Positions 22,157-33,566 of a stretch of 64,000 nt of DNA are shown here, piece after piece. Every line of letters starts with the position of its first letter. Within the stretch, counting starts at the first letter, position 1. The notes beneath the pieces were generated by a model. The model saw nothing but the letters and a program-made list of their open reading frames with translations, did not search any database and was not told the DNA's origin. The translations under genes were made by a program, and so were the position numbers. Origin of the DNA: Escherichia ruysiae (GTDB lineage Bacteria; Pseudomonadota; Gammaproteobacteria; Enterobacterales; Enterobacteriaceae); contig NZ_JAVIWS010000001.1 in assembly GCF_031323975.1 (NCBI RefSeq), forward strand, positions 4,154,001 through 4,218,000, given 5' to 3'.

Positions 22157-24378
22157 AGCGTTGGCTCCCCCGATGGCAGTGGTGCTACCGGGGGCGTTCC
22201 CGGTGCAGGTAGCACCTGATAAGTTTGCACCGGCGCGCGAACACCCGCCAGGTCGAAATGCTTTTTCACCTGGCTGTCGAGGGCAAAGCGTACCGTCCAC
22301 TGTTTGAGTGGCAGTGTGGTGAACGAAACACGCAACGTAAACGCGGTATTGCTTAAGCCGACAATGCCGGCAAAGTTCGGTTCACCAATAATCAGCCCGC
22401 GAATTTCTTCATTTTCCATCAATTCCGCTACCGCATCTTTCAGTGCCTGATTGGCTTTATCGGCATCTTCATGACGATCGACATCATAATTTGCGACCAC
22501 CGAACCAATGCCACGGACGAAGTTAGCAAAGGTGGTTATCGAAGACCACGGAATAATGTGATATGCCCCGGTATCCTGACGCACGCCCACGGAGCGAATC
22601 GACATCCGTTCCACCGTGCCGGTCAACGGCCCGATGGTAACCAAATCTCCAGTGTTCATGCCGTTTTCAAACTGAATGAACACGCCGGTAATAATATCTT
22701 TTACCAGCGTTTGCGAACCAAACGAGATAGCCAGGCCTAATGCCCCGGCACCTGCCAGCAGTGGCGCGATATTGACGCCGATTTCCGACAACACAATCAT
22801 GATGGTGATGGTACTGATGATTACCGCCAGCGCATTACGGAACAGCGTCAGCAGGGTGCGCGTGCGGGCGCTGGGCAGCGGGCGGCCATGAATATCCGAA
22901 GCCAGCCGGTTTTCGATCAAACTGGCGAGCACTGTCCAGCCAACCGCCGAGAAGAAAAGGATGAGCGCGATACGGATCAGGATATCCACGGTTTTCTGCC
23001 CCGCGCCGTTTTGCAGCCAGTTCCAGAAATCGAACAGCCCCCAGGCGCTGAGTAGCAGCATCACTGCCACGCATACCGTCAGAATACGCGCCGTTTTCAG
23101 CGCCGCTGATAGCCAGCCGTTCAGCCGTTTTTGCAGCTCCGGATAGTTACGCTGAGTATGTGGCGAGAGGGTGATGGTCTTCGCCAGCCAGCGGGAAAAC
23201 ATACCGGAAACAAACGCTGCGATACCAATAATCGCCAGGCTGCGCACCGTTGCACCCATCATAAATTTCAGGCTGTTGCCCGGATCGAACAACGAAAAGA
23301 AAAACAGCACAATAAAATAGGCGCTTGCCAGCCAGTGCCACACCAGCGCAAAAGCGCGAATAAACAGGCTGAAGAATGCCAGCGAGTGCTCCGCAAAGTT
23401 GAGCAGATGCTGGGTGATCTCTTTTTTATTACGAAAGATCAGATAGAGCGCCCAGACGGTCATGCACAGCATGATTATCACGTTGGCGAGCGCCCCGATT
23501 TGCACATTCACCTGATTAGAGATAATTGGCACTGCCACAATCAGTCCATAACCAATCAGACTGCTTAACCAGCTAAGGCGGCGGCACCAGTAGCGGGCGC
23601 TTTCATCCTGAATATTGAACGGGCGCAGCTCTGCCACGTTCGGGCAGAAAATCAGGCGTAAAACAGCTTTGAAAAACTCAATCAGAGCGAAAGCATTGAG
23701 AAACAGGCTTTGTTGAAAAGCAATGGTTTTACTACCGGCGTTCAGGTTGTCGCTTAATACCTGGCCGACAAATAACGTCAGTGCCAGCAACAGCAAATCG
23801 ATAATAAACGCCCCGATAATCATCGCCGGAAGCTGTAACCAGTTGCTGCGCTCACGGTTTTTTTGCCGCGCCCACTGACCCATTTTGCGATATAACGGCA
23901 GCGCGCACAGGCGAATCAGCCAGTAAAAGCCAAACACCAGCACCGCTAGCATTGAAAAATGGGTCAGCGCGTTGTTGAAGGTTTGCGGGTTAAAGGGTTT
24001 ATGCGGGGAGCCAGTGATATTACGGTAAAGTTGCCCGAAGCGCGCGGAGAGTGCTTCGCCATAATGGCGGCTGATTTCAGTCACCTTTTGCAGCACGGTT
24101 TGCTCTTCAACCAGCGTCGGCGGTACGATTTTCGGTACGGGGTCTGTGGGGGGCGTGGCGGCAACGGTGCGTAGCTGGTCGATCAACTCTTTGCGCGAGG
24201 TGTCATTATCCAGCACGTCCGCCAGTGCGCCATAGGCCGCTTTTTTTTGTTCGATATCCGGTTCTGAAACCGGTTCAGAGGTTGAATCTGTTGTTGCTGT
24301 GGTTGTTACGCCGGGTATGGACACCGCGTGGGCAGGTGCGCCCAGCAGGCAGATGAGGATGAACAGGATCCACCGCAT
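22153..24378 (-). CDS. ybiO: YbiO, large MscS-family mechanosensitive channel
   Basis: 741 residues. A signal peptide (about 1-18, ending APAHA), a periplasmic N-terminal region, around ten membrane segments, then the MscS pore and beta domains near [26 protein letters not shown]. This is the MscM-type channel that opens on hypo-osmotic shock. The ATG at 24378 has GGAGGAG directly upstream, better than the in-frame ATG nine codons earlier. The C-terminal tail is Pro-rich. It stands alone between convergent rlmF and the glnQ end. Confidence 0.93.
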   Translation of the reverse strand: MRWILFILICLLGAPAHAVSIPGVTTTATTDSTSEPVSEPDIEQKKAAYGALADVLDNDTSRKELIDQLRTVAATPPTDPVPKIVPPTLVEEQTVLQKVTEISRHYGEALSARFGQLYRNITGSPHKPFNPQTFNNALTHFSMLAVLVFGFYWLIRLCALPLYRKMGQWARQKNRERSNWLQLPAMIIGAFIIDLLLLALTLFVGQVLSDNLNAGSKTIAFQQSLFLNAFALIEFFKAVLRLIFCPNVAELRPFNIQDESARYWCRRLSWLSSLIGYGLIVAVPIISNQVNVQIGALANVIIMLCMTVWALYLIFRNKKEITQHLLNFAEHSLAFFSLFIRAFALVWHWLASAYFIVLFFFSLFDPGNSLKFMMGATVRSLAIIGIAAFVSGMFSRWLAKTITLSPHTQRNYPELQKRLNGWLSAALKTARILTVCVAVMLLLSAWGLFDFWNWLQNGAGQKTVDILIRIALILFFSAVGWTVLASLIENRLASDIHGRPLPSARTRTLLTLFRNALAVIISTITIMIVLSEIGVNIAPLLAGAGALGLAISFGSQTLVKDIITGVFIQFENGMNTGDLVTIGPLTGTVERMSIRSVGVRQDTGAYHIIPWSSITTFANFVRGIGSVVANYDVDRHEDADKANQALKDAVAELMENEEIRGLIIGEPNFAGIVGLSNTAFTLRVSFTTLPLKQWTVRFALDSQVKKHFDLAGVRAPVQTYQVLPAPGTPPVAPLPSGEPTL

Positions 24379-24461
24379 GACTCCTCCAGTGAGAAAACAA
24401 AGCAAAAAGATAAGTATAGATGCTGGGGGAGGGGCGATTTGAAATGAGAGGAATCTGGTGT

Positions 24462-24487
24462 GCCTCCCTTTCGGGGGAAAGGGAGGC
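24462..24487 (-). terminator. Terminator-like hairpin after glnHPQ
   Basis: GCCTCCCTTTC and GAAAGGGAGGC pair perfectly over 11 bp around GGGG, eight bases after the glnQ stop. No clear T-run follows on the minus strand. Confidence 0.6.
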
Positions 24488-24494
24488 TGAGAAG

Positions 24495-25217
24495 TTAAGA
24501 GACGTGCTGTAAAAATTCCTGCAAACGCTGGCTCGGTGGGTTCTTGATCAACACCTGCGGATCGCCATCTTCCGCAATCCGGCCTTTATCAATAAAGATT
24601 AGACGTGAAGCCACTTTCTCAGCAAAACCGATTTCGTGGGTCACGATCACCATCGTCATCCCTTCTTCAGCCAGATCCTGCATAACCTTCAGCACTTCAT
24701 GGCGCAGTTCAGGATCGAGAGCGGAAGTCGGTTCATCGAACAGCATCATTTTCGGCTTCACCGCCAGCGCACGGGCAATCGCTACGCGCTGCTGCTGACC
24801 ACCAGAAAGTTCGGAAGGGTAGTGATGCGCGCGTTCTGCCAGACCGACCTTCGCCAGTAACTCACGAGCCAGTTTTTCCGCCTCTTCTTTGTTTGCGCCA
24901 CGCACGCGTAGAGGGCCAAACATCACGTTTTCCAGCGCCGTCAGATGCGGGAAGAGGTAAAACTGCTGGAACACCATACCCGCTTCCTGGCGAATCAGTC
25001 GCTCGTCAACTTTCGGATCGTTAACCTTCAGACCATCGACAATCAGATCGCCAGAGGTAATTTCTTCCAGTTTGTTGATGCAGCGCAGCAGGGTTGATTT
25101 ACCGGAACCAGAAGGCCCGATAATCACCACCACTTCACCCTGGGCAATGTTCAAATCAATATTGTGCAGCACCTGGGTTGGACCAAAATGCTTGGAGACG
25201 TTTTTAAATTCAATCAC
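24495..25217 (-). CDS. glnQ: GlnQ, ATPase of the glutamine ABC importer
   Basis: 240 residues, one ABC domain: Walker [10 protein letters not shown] (about 34-42), Q loop [11 protein letters not shown], signature LSGGQQQR, Walker [12 protein letters not shown] and switch His in VTHEIGFA. It drives GlnP, fed with glutamine by GlnH. The start overlaps the glnP stop by 4 bases (ATGA), so the ATPase and permease are made together. Confidence 0.97.
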   Translation of the reverse strand: MIEFKNVSKHFGPTQVLHNIDLNIAQGEVVVIIGPSGSGKSTLLRCINKLEEITSGDLIVDGLKVNDPKVDERLIRQEAGMVFQQFYLFPHLTALENVMFGPLRVRGANKEEAEKLARELLAKVGLAERAHHYPSELSGGQQQRVAIARALAVKPKMMLFDEPTSALDPELRHEVLKVMQDLAEEGMTMVIVTHEIGFAEKVASRLIFIDKGRIAEDGDPQVLIKNPPSQRLQEFLQHVS

Positions 25218-25873
25218 AGGATTTTCATCCTTCTTTCCAGACGACGCAGAATAAAGCTCAGCACCAGGGTAATAATCAGATAGAACACCGCCACGGCGCT
25301 CCAGATCTCAAGGGCGCGGAAGTTACCGGCAATAATTTCTTGCCCCTGACGGGTCAGTTCCGCCACGCCGATAACAATAAACAGCGAGGTGTCTTTAATG
25401 CTGATGATCCACTGGTTACCCAGCGGCGGCAGCATACGACGCAGTGCCAGCGGTAAAATGACGTAGCGAATGGTTTCCCAACGTGAAAGACCGAGCGCCA
25501 GTCCTGCTTCACGAAAACCTTTGTGAATAGACAGCACTGCGCCACGCGTGATTTCCGCAATGTACGCGCCGGAGTTGATCATGATGGTGACCACCGCCGC
25601 AGTAAACGGGTCGATGCGTAAGTCGTTAAACGCCATCGGCAGGGCGAAGTAGATAAACATCACCTGGACGACGATAGGTGTGCCGCGAATCACTTCAATA
25701 AAGACTAGCGCGACGTGGTTGGCTATCCAACCGCCAAAGGTGCGTGCAAAACCTGCCGCCAGTCCGATCACCAGGCCGCCAGCCAGACCGAGGATCGAAA
25801 TCCACAGGGTCATTTTGGCGCCTTCAATCAGAAGCGGAATGGCAGGCCAGATGGCACTCCAGTCAAACTGCAT
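25214..25873 (-). CDS. glnP: GlnP, permease of the glutamine ABC importer
   Basis: 219 residues with five membrane segments of the polar amino-acid (HisMQ) permease family. The cytoplasmic coupling loop reads [22 protein letters not shown], with the usual conserved Gly. It works as a dimer with GlnQ. It lies 126 bases after glnH, a gap occupied by a strong hairpin (25945-25967), and overlaps glnQ by 4 bases. Confidence 0.96.
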   Translation of the reverse strand: MQFDWSAIWPAIPLLIEGAKMTLWISILGLAGGLVIGLAAGFARTFGGWIANHVALVFIEVIRGTPIVVQVMFIYFALPMAFNDLRIDPFTAAVVTIMINSGAYIAEITRGAVLSIHKGFREAGLALGLSRWETIRYVILPLALRRMLPPLGNQWIISIKDTSLFIVIGVAELTRQGQEIIAGNFRALEIWSAVAVFYLIITLVLSFILRRLERRMKIL

Positions 25874-25944
25874 ATGTTGTTCCTGTTACCGTGGTGTAAA
25901 TAATCAAATTCAGGGTAATTAATGGTGTTGGAGCAGGCCTGTGC

Positions 25945-25967
25945 CCCTCTCCCCAGAGGGGAGAGGG
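25945..25967 (-). repeat. GC-rich hairpin between glnH and glnP
   Basis: CCCTCTCCCC and GGGGAGAGGG pair perfectly over 10 bp with an AGA loop, in a boxC-like setting. It lies in the operon between the abundant binding protein gene and the membrane genes, where such structures commonly stabilise the upstream message and lower downstream expression. Confidence 0.7.
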
Positions 25968-25999
25968 AACTGTCCGTGCGCTTTACAGGTGTAGCGTTA

Positions 26000-26761
<762 letters not shown>

Positions 26762-26800
26762 CTATCCACGGGACGATCCCCTGCGTAACATTTACCTATA

Positions 26801-26816
26801 TGAAAAAATCGTGCCA
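26801..26816 (-). promoter_or_regulatory. Sigma-54 promoter of glnHPQ
   Basis: On the minus strand TGGCACGATTTTTTCA gives the -24 element (TGGCAC) and a T-rich, imperfect -12 element. This is the arrangement reported for the nitrogen-regulated glnHp2 promoter. It lies 55-70 bases upstream of the glnH ATG. Confidence 0.85.
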
Positions 26817-26889
26817 GTTTTGCAACTCGTTGATTTTTCGAGAGGCGATAAAAATGCATTGCACGATTTATGAGGCAACACCGTTAGAT

Positions 26890-26920
26890 TGCACCATTAT
26901 GGGGCGCCAAAGTGGTGCGC
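26890..26920 (-). promoter_or_regulatory. Two NtrC binding sites upstream of glnH
   Basis: TGCACCATTATGGGGCG (26890-26906) and GCGCCAAAGTGGTGCGC (26904-26920) both fit the NtrC dyad TGCACC-N5-GGTGCA. They overlap slightly and lie about 75-120 bases beyond the sigma-54 promoter, the usual enhancer distance. These sites, the promoter and the dps terminator account for most of the 404-bp gap between glnH and dps; I see no gene in it. Confidence 0.8.
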
Positions 26921-27078
26921 TAAAATAGTGCAGTCAACACAATGATTATTTAGCGTAAATCCTGATGAAAAAACAATCTTTATGTAACGATTGTGTGATG
27001 ATGTTGATACAAAAAGTTTACTTTGTCAGGCTGGAAGGGGAATGGGATGCACTAAAAAAGTGCGTAGAGACAGGGCAT

Positions 27079-27110
27079 CAAAAAAAAACGGCCCCCTTTC
27101 AGGAAGCCGC
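27079..27110 (-). terminator. Terminator of dps
   Basis: On the minus strand CGGCTTCC and GGGGGCCG form a GC-rich stem around TGAAA, followed by a long T-run (the A-run at 27079-27088). It lies about 45 bases after the dps stop. Confidence 0.85.
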
Positions 27111-27150
27111 TTTTATTGTTTGTTAACGTTTTGAACCATCAGCGGTGGTG

Positions 27151-27798
<648 letters not shown>

Positions 27799-27952
27799 TT
27801 ATATATTATAGTAAGAATAATTCTTATTTATATATTCACCAGGAATTTTCGGAATAAATATGCTTTTGTATAGTCAGATATATAAGGATGTGGCAGGTGA
27901 AATTTAGCGAAATATTCTGCATGGTTATGCATAACCATGCAGAATTGTAAAT

Positions 27953-28840
27953 TTAATTAATATCTATTTCTTCTATTTTGCTCTCTTTGCGTGCTGTCAG
28001 CGTGGAACCCATTGAAGCGGTGATGATTGCGCCGAGCGCCAGAATCTGTATTGGCGTCAGCATCTCACCGAGGAAAATCATCCCGGAAATGGCGGCCAGT
28101 GCTGGTTCCATGCTCATCAGCGTACCAAATGTCCGCGTCGGCAAACGGGTGAGGGCAATCATCTCCAGCGAGTAGGGCAGAGCGGTCGAGAGAATTGCGA
28201 CAGCTAAACCTAATGGAACAACCGACCAATGCCAGAGAGCCTCTCCAGCCTGTAACGCACCGATTGGCACGAAAATTAATGCCGCAATCAGCGAACCGAT
28301 CGCCACCGTCGCAGGGCCGTGTTCAGCACCAGCACGTTGCCCACTTAATATGTAGATAGCCCAACAAGCACCGGCACCGAGCGCCAGCGCACAGCCGGTT
28401 AAATCGACATGGGAAACATCTTGCCCCAGCGGCAGCAGGAACCACAGACCGAGCACTGCCAGCAAAACCCAAACGAAATCTACCGGGCGACGAGAGGAGA
28501 ACAGCGCCACCGCCAGTGGCCCGGTGAACTCCAGCGCAACTGCAATTCCCAGAGGTACAGTCTGAATAGAGAGATAAAAGAGATAGTTCATCCCACCCAG
28601 AGATACACCGTAAAACAACAGCGGCAACCGTTGTTCTCTGGCAAAACGCAGCCGCCACGGTTTAAAGAAAGCGATAAGAATCAGTGTTCCCAGTGCAAGG
28701 CGCAGCGCAGTCACTCCAGGCGCGCCAACCAGTGGAAAAAGTGATTTTGCTAATGAAGCCCCACCCTGAATAGACGCCATGGCAACGAGCAATATGGCTA
28801 TTGGTAACCAGACCGGCATTTTACGTAATGACCCTGGCAT
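27953..28840 (-). CDS. rhtA: RhtA, threonine and homoserine exporter
   Basis: 295 residues with ten hydrophobic segments forming two EamA (DMT superfamily) repeats, the second starting near LTGCALALGAGACWAIYILSG. It exports threonine, homoserine and other amino acids. I start at the ATG giving MPGSLRKMP; an in-frame ATG nine codons upstream has a weaker context. Divergent from ompX across a 352-bp gap. Confidence 0.92.
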   Translation of the reverse strand: MPGSLRKMPVWLPIAILLVAMASIQGGASLAKSLFPLVGAPGVTALRLALGTLILIAFFKPWRLRFAREQRLPLLFYGVSLGGMNYLFYLSIQTVPLGIAVALEFTGPLAVALFSSRRPVDFVWVLLAVLGLWFLLPLGQDVSHVDLTGCALALGAGACWAIYILSGQRAGAEHGPATVAIGSLIAALIFVPIGALQAGEALWHWSVVPLGLAVAILSTALPYSLEMIALTRLPTRTFGTLMSMEPALAAISGMIFLGEMLTPIQILALGAIITASMGSTLTARKESKIEEIDIN

Positions 28841-29006
28841 CCTTTCTCCCATAAAGTTGTATAGCAAGGTAAAGCGTGGAGTGTACTGGATGTACCAGTG
28901 GGTGGTTGAGCATTTGTTGAAAAATTTTTTCCCCGTTTTGGCTAAAATGCGCCAGGATTGATGGATTCATCAGTTTGCTGATTAAGAATAATCTGGATGA
29001 GAGAGT

Positions 29007-29038
29007 GTGAATATATGCGTAATACTTACGCAGTTCAC
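29007..29038. repeat. Nested palindrome upstream of ompX
   Basis: TGCGTAA and TTACGCA (29016-29022, 29026-29032) pair around TAC, and the outer GTGAA and TTCAC also match. It sits in the 352-bp gap between rhtA and ompX, about 155 bases before the ompX ATG. It could be an operator for either gene; I cannot name a protein. The rest of the gap is A/T-rich promoter DNA. Confidence 0.5.
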
Positions 29039-29192
29039 TGAAAAAATGATTTAAATTTAGATGGATAGCGGTGAATGGAAACGTTCTGTTACACGAAATG
29101 GCCCGTTAGACATCACAAATCGCCAAGAGTTTCCCATTAATTTTTGATATATTTAAAACTTAGGACTTATTTGAATCACATTTGAGGTGGTT

Positions 29193-29708
29193 ATGAAAAA
29201 AATTGCATGTCTTTCAGCACTGGCCGCAGTTCTGGCTTTCACCGCAGGTACTTCTGTAGCTGCTACTTCTACCGTAACTGGTGGTTATGCACAGAGCGAC
29301 GCTCAGGGCAAAATGAACAAAATGGGCGGTTTCAACCTGAAATACCGCTATGAAGAAGACAACAGCCCGCTGGGTGTGATCGGTTCTTTCACTTACACCG
29401 AGAAAAGCCGTACTGCAAGCTCTGGTGACTACAACAAAACCCAGTACTACGGCATCACTGCTGGTCCGGCTTACCGCATTAACGACTGGGCAAGCATCTA
29501 CGGTGTAGTCGGTGTGGGCTATGGTAAATTCCAGACCACTGAATACCCGACCTACAAACATGACACCAGCGACTACGGCTTCTCCTACGGTGCGGGTCTG
29601 CAGTTCAACCCAATCGAAAACGTTGCTCTGGACTTCTCTTACGAGCAGAGCCGTATTCGTAACGTTGACGTAGGCACCTGGATTGCCGGTGTTGGTTACC
29701 GCTTCTAA
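29193..29708 (+). CDS. ompX: OmpX, eight-stranded outer-membrane beta-barrel
   Basis: 171 residues. Signal peptide of 23 residues ending TSVA before ATSTVTGG. The mature protein has alternating beta strands with aromatic girdles and ends in Phe (GVGYRF), as needed for outer-membrane insertion. OmpX/Ail relatives bind host proteins and complement, and its level responds to envelope stress and to small RNAs such as CyaR and MicA. GAGG lies 7 bases before the ATG. About five substitutions from the K-12 protein I remember, mostly on surface loops. Confidence 0.96.
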   Translation: MKKIACLSALAAVLAFTAGTSVAATSTVTGGYAQSDAQGKMNKMGGFNLKYRYEEDNSPLGVIGSFTYTEKSRTASSGDYNKTQYYGITAGPAYRINDWASIYGVVGVGYGKFQTTEYPTYKHDTSDYGFSYGAGLQFNPIENVALDFSYEQSRIRNVDVGTWIAGVGYRF

Positions 29709-29723
29709 TCACTTCGGTGATAT

Positions 29724-29754
29724 AAAAAATCCGCCTCTCGGGGCGGATTTTTTT
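29724..29754. terminator. Bidirectional terminator between ompX and opgE
   Basis: AAAAAATCCGCC and GGCGGATTTTTT pair over 12 bp around TCTCGG, with T-runs on both strands. It serves ompX rightward and opgE leftward. Confidence 0.93.
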
Positions 29755-29757
29755 ATC

Positions 29758-31341
29758 TTAAGATTTGGGATCGAATATATCGGTTCCGAGATGGTTGTAA
29801 TCCACCTTCTGTAACTGGAAGTTAGTGATATATATCGGCCCGGCTTTCTTCTCAGAGATAAACGGGTAATTGATGTTGATCTCCTTCGCTTTAATCCCTG
29901 TCCATTGAGAGAAAAAACCTAAGAAGTCATTGGCTGAACGGCGGGCTTTAATTATCCGGTGCGCTTTATCGTCGCTGGAAATGACCATAAAAGGCACCTG
30001 GAAATTTTGCTGATATTTATCGTCATGAGCCAGATATTGCACTTCTTTACCGCGTTCTTTAAAGGCCAGACCGTGGTCAGAAAAGTAAACCAGCGAGAAA
30101 CTGCTACCGCTGTTGCGTAACTGGTCATAGAGTTTGCGCAGTAAATCGTCTGTTTGCGTCATGGTGTAGAGATAGCACGACGTCTCTTTCGATTGCACAA
30201 AGGTTTCGTATTTGCCTTGTGTCCGGTCGCAGGCCTGCGGATGTGAGCCCATCAGATGCAAAACAATCAGTTGCGGTTGCGAGTGTTCTTGCGCCAGCAC
30301 CTGAGCGGTCATGTCCAGTAACGCTTCGTCTTTGGTGTTCTTATCTGCTTCAAAATTACCTTCTTTCAGGAAGTGCACTTCATCTGCACGTTTGGCAATG
30401 CTGGCGATGGCGGTATCGTACTCACCAATTTGTCCCTGATTGGAAAACCACCAGGTCTGAAAACCTGCGCGGTTGGCAAGGGTGACAAAGTTATCCTGAA
30501 ATTGTGGTTTGCCATCGACGACGCGGTTAAGCGTTAAGCCGAGCGATTTTTGCGTGGAGCCGCTGGCGGCAATGTAATCAGCGAAGAGCAGACCGTTAAC
30601 GCTGCTGGCAAACGGGGTGTTATTCCAGTGACCGCCAAAGGCACCGAGAGCGTCGCGACGTGCGCTTTCACCGATCACCACCACATAGGTCTGATATTTC
30701 GGTTTAACTGCAGTAACCGTCCAGGTATCTTTCATCCCGGAAAGTTTTGCCATCCGCTCTTGCTCTTCAATCACCTCGTTATTGTTGACGATGACATCCT
30801 TAGCGAAACGAAATACCGGATAGCCAGTATCCTTCAATTTAAATACGCCGCCCCAGGCCAGGTTTTGCACGGGAGCGACAAAAAATGTCGCCACGCTGAA
30901 TACCAGACACAGGCTGTCGAATTTACTCCAGCGCGCTTTTTCACTCTCTTTTTTTCGCCTGATTGCTATTACGCCGAGCGCAAAAATAAATAAGCCGACC
31001 AGGTAGCTGTACCACGGAAAAATCGTCAGGATTTCAGTTGACTCTTCCATATTGGTGGAGTGCAGGGCCAGCAAGGTATTGAAGTTAGGCGCACCGTAGG
31101 CCTGAGCAAAAGGGAAATAACAGGCTGCCACTAATGAACTGACGCCGACCAGGACTTTTTGCACGCGAGGCAATGTCCGCCATAGCAAAAGCAAAATAGC
31201 CGTAAACGCGGCGGTGTAGAGAAAACTGAAGGGATAGCCTAAGCCGAGATTAATTAATAGCGACTGTAAAAAGTAGAACGCAGTCCACGGGCTAAATACC
31301 CGGCTACGGGTAACAAGCGATTCTTTGAGGGTTAAATTCAT
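29758..31341 (-). CDS. opgE: OpgE, phosphoethanolamine transferase for osmoregulated periplasmic glucans
   Basis: 527 residues. Five membrane segments in the first 170 residues, then a periplasmic sulfatase-fold domain with the nucleophile region VVIGESARRDALG, a TWWFSNQG segment, LIVLHLMGSHPQAC and the metal motif YFSDHG. OpgE (YbiP) adds phosphoethanolamine to membrane-derived oligosaccharides in the periplasm. The fragment at 1-729 is a distant paralogue. It shares a bidirectional terminator with ompX. Confidence 0.93.
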   Translation of the reverse strand: MNLTLKESLVTRSRVFSPWTAFYFLQSLLINLGLGYPFSFLYTAAFTAILLLLWRTLPRVQKVLVGVSSLVAACYFPFAQAYGAPNFNTLLALHSTNMEESTEILTIFPWYSYLVGLFIFALGVIAIRRKKESEKARWSKFDSLCLVFSVATFFVAPVQNLAWGGVFKLKDTGYPVFRFAKDVIVNNNEVIEEQERMAKLSGMKDTWTVTAVKPKYQTYVVVIGESARRDALGAFGGHWNNTPFASSVNGLLFADYIAASGSTQKSLGLTLNRVVDGKPQFQDNFVTLANRAGFQTWWFSNQGQIGEYDTAIASIAKRADEVHFLKEGNFEADKNTKDEALLDMTAQVLAQEHSQPQLIVLHLMGSHPQACDRTQGKYETFVQSKETSCYLYTMTQTDDLLRKLYDQLRNSGSSFSLVYFSDHGLAFKERGKEVQYLAHDDKYQQNFQVPFMVISSDDKAHRIIKARRSANDFLGFFSQWTGIKAKEININYPFISEKKAGPIYITNFQLQKVDYNHLGTDIFDPKS

Positions 31342-31593
31342 ATGCCACTATCGTAACAAACGCCATGTGCTTACCCTGGCGTCAAGGGTCAATACCTGCA
31401 AGAGTGCGTGAAGAGGGGAAAAGGGTCCGCATCCGCGAGCCGCAATATACGCAGGGCTGCAAGAAGATAGAGCGAGCCGCCGTTCAGGTCAACTACTGAC
31501 GAACAAATCTTTTGCGAAGAAGATTGCAAATCTGACAAAAAGTGGGGGTTTTCAGGCAGTAAAGATTTATGCCTGCAATAAAGCAGGAGTGAA

Positions 31594-31613
31594 GCGGCGT
31601 ACCGCGACGCCGC
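31594..31613 (-). terminator. Hairpin at the end of mntS
   Basis: GCGGCGT and ACGCCGC pair around ACCGCG, overlapping the last base of the mntS stop codon. A second small stem-loop (CCTGC and GCAGG, 31572-31587) follows on the minus strand. Together they probably end the short mntS RNA. Confidence 0.5.
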
Positions 31614-31741
31614 TATTTATTGGAGGGTTTATCCTGCTGCGGTTTATTGTTGACCATATCGCACAACATCGAGAGCAGCATTAACCGTACTTTAAAGGGA
31701 GAATGACTAAACACGCGCATACACCTCTTGAACTCATTCAT
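31613..31741 (-). CDS. mntS: MntS, small manganese-homeostasis protein
   Basis: 42 residues, found by reading the minus strand upstream of mntR: it begins MNEFKRCMRVFSHSP, has a short hydrophobic stretch (VRLMLLSMLCDMV) and ends KPQQDKPSNK. A perfect AGGAGG lies 5 bases before the ATG. MntS (RybA transcript) is made when manganese is scarce, helps raise free intracellular manganese and opposes the exporter MntP. MntR represses it; a palindrome at 31800-31817 lies in the shared promoter region. Confidence 0.92.
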   Translation of the reverse strand: MNEFKRCMRVFSHSPFKVRLMLLSMLCDMVNNKPQQDKPSNK

Positions 31742-31799
31742 AAGACCTCCTGACTTGCTAATCCCGTCACTCCTTGAGGGATGATTGCATTACATACAG

Positions 31800-31817
31800 A
31801 TATAGCACAGGCTATAT
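31800..31817. promoter_or_regulatory. Probable MntR operator
   Basis: ATATAGC and GCTATAT form a 7-bp dyad around ACAG, resembling the MntR box (ATAGC-n-GCTAT). It lies 59 bases upstream of mntS and 110 bases upstream of mntR in their shared 185-bp region. Confidence 0.65.
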
Positions 31818-31926
31818 TATATAGCTATTGCTAAAACGTTAATTTTTTGTGCCTTCGCAACTCTGGTTTACAATGTGCGCACGAAATAAGAACGCTATAT
31901 ATGTGTCACCATAATGAGGAAGCACA

Positions 31927-32394
31927 ATGAGTCGTCGCGCAGGTACGCCAACAGCAAAAAAAGTGACGCAGTTAGTGAACGTGGAAGAGCACGTTGAAGG
32001 GTTTCGCCAGGTAAGAGAAGCGCATCGCCGCGAACTTATTGACGATTATGTTGAGCTGATTTCTGACCTGATAAGAGAAGTGGGGGAAGCCCGTCAGGTG
32101 GATATGGCTGCTCGTCTGGGCGTTTCGCAACCGACGGTGGCTAAAATGCTTAAGCGGCTGGCAACCCTGGGGCTGATTGAAATGATCCCGTGGCGTGGCG
32201 TGTTTTTAACGGCGGAAGGAGAGAAGCTGGCGCAGGAAAGCCGCGAGCGCCATCAGATAGTCGAAAATTTCTTGTTGGTGTTGGGCGTCAGCCCGGAAAT
32301 TGCCCGTCGCGACGCGGAAGGCATGGAACACCATGTCAGTGAAGAGACGCTGGACGCCTTTCGTTTGTTTACCCAGAAACACGGTGCCAAATGA
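31927..32394 (+). CDS. mntR: MntR, manganese-responsive DtxR-family regulator
   Basis: 155 residues. A winged helix near residues 50-95 with [26 protein letters not shown] as the recognition region, followed by the metal-binding, dimerising domain containing [11 protein letters not shown] and [12 protein letters not shown]. With Mn2+ it represses mntH and mntS and activates mntP. The stop overlaps the ybiR start by 4 bases (ATGA), tying the regulator to a putative transporter. Confidence 0.95.
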   Translation: MSRRAGTPTAKKVTQLVNVEEHVEGFRQVREAHRRELIDDYVELISDLIREVGEARQVDMAARLGVSQPTVAKMLKRLATLGLIEMIPWRGVFLTAEGEKLAQESRERHQIVENFLLVLGVSPEIARRDAEGMEHHVSEETLDAFRLFTQKHGAK

Positions 32395-33509
32395 GCCTGC
32401 CTTTTTTACGCACGCTGCAAGGCGATCGCTTTTTTCAGTTATTAATTCTCGTTGGTATCGGATTAAGTTTTTTTGTTCCCTTTGCGCCGAAATCCTGGCC
32501 TGGCGCTATCGACTGGCACACCATCATTACCTTAAGTGGCCTGATGCTGCTGACCAAAGGTGTTGAATTAAGCGGTTATTTTGATGTGCTTGGGCGCAAA
32601 ATGGTGCGCCGTTTTGCTACTGAGCGTCGGCTGGCGATGTTTATGGTGCTGGCGGCGGCGCTGCTTTCTACCTTTCTGACCAACGATGTCGCGCTGTTTA
32701 TTGTTGTCCCGCTGACCATCACGCTGAAAAGACTGTGTGAGATCCCGGTTAATCGGCTGATTATTTTTGAGGCACTGGCAGTGAATGCTGGATCGCTGCT
32801 GACGCCGATTGGTAATCCGCAAAATATCCTTATCTGGGGACGTTCGGGTCTTTCGTTTGCCGGTTTTATTGCACAGATGGCACCGTTGGCTGGCGCAATG
32901 ATGCTGACATTGCTGCTGCTGTGCTGGTGTTGTTTCCCTGGAAAGGCGCTGCAATATCATACGGGGACGCAAACGCCGGAGTGGAAACCACGGCTGGTGT
33001 GGAGTTGTCTGGGACTGTATATCGTCTTCCTTACGGCGCTGGAGTTGAAACAAGAGCTGTGGGGGCTGGTGATTGTGGCAGTGGGGTTTACGCTTCTGGC
33101 GCGTCGCGTGGTGCTGAGTGTGGACTGGACGTTGCTGCTGGTGTTTATGGCGATGTTTATCGACGTCCATTTACTGACCCAGCTTCCGGCGTTGCAAGGC
33201 GTGTTGAGTAACGTGAGTCATTTATCCGAACCCGGATTATGGTTAACGGCGATTGGTTTATCGCAGGTGATCAGTAACGTGCCGAGCACGATTTTGCTGC
33301 TCAATTATGTACCACCGTCTTTATTACTGGCATGGGCGGTAAACGTAGGTGGCTTTGGTTTATTACCCGGATCGCTGGCAAATTTGATTGCGCTACGGAT
33401 GGCGAACGATCGCCGGATCTGGTGGCGTTTCCATCTCTATTCGATACCGATGCTGTTGTGGGCGGCGCTGGTAGGATACGTTTTGTTAGTTATGTTCCCG
33501 GCAGTGTAA
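32391..33509 (+). CDS. ybiR: YbiR, ArsB/NhaD-type anion permease
   Basis: 372 residues with about ten membrane segments. Two family signatures appear: [14 protein letters not shown] in the first half and [11 protein letters not shown] in the second, typical of the ion-transporter superfamily that includes ArsB and citrate/anion carriers. The substrate is unknown. Translational coupling to mntR suggests a link to metal or counter-ion balance, but that is inference. Confidence 0.87.
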   Translation: MSLPFLRTLQGDRFFQLLILVGIGLSFFVPFAPKSWPGAIDWHTIITLSGLMLLTKGVELSGYFDVLGRKMVRRFATERRLAMFMVLAAALLSTFLTNDVALFIVVPLTITLKRLCEIPVNRLIIFEALAVNAGSLLTPIGNPQNILIWGRSGLSFAGFIAQMAPLAGAMMLTLLLLCWCCFPGKALQYHTGTQTPEWKPRLVWSCLGLYIVFLTALELKQELWGLVIVAVGFTLLARRVVLSVDWTLLLVFMAMFIDVHLLTQLPALQGVLSNVSHLSEPGLWLTAIGLSQVISNVPSTILLLNYVPPSLLLAWAVNVGGFGLLPGSLANLIALRMANDRRIWWRFHLYSIPMLLWAALVGYVLLVMFPAV

Positions 33510-33524
33510 GAGCCGACAAATAAA

Positions 33525-33549
33525 AAAGGCGGATTATGAGTCCGCCTTT
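33525..33549. terminator. Bidirectional terminator between ybiR and ldtB
   Basis: AAAGGCGGA and TCCGCCTTT pair over 9 bp around TTATGAG, with A-rich and T-rich flanks. Confidence 0.9.
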
Positions 33550-33566
33550 GCTTTAAGTTTTAAAGA

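Noticed and set aside
32568..33170. 200-codon Gln/His/Arg-rich frame antisense to ybiR
   Set aside because: Typical complement of a membrane-protein gene (hydrophobic codons read backwards), with no other support.
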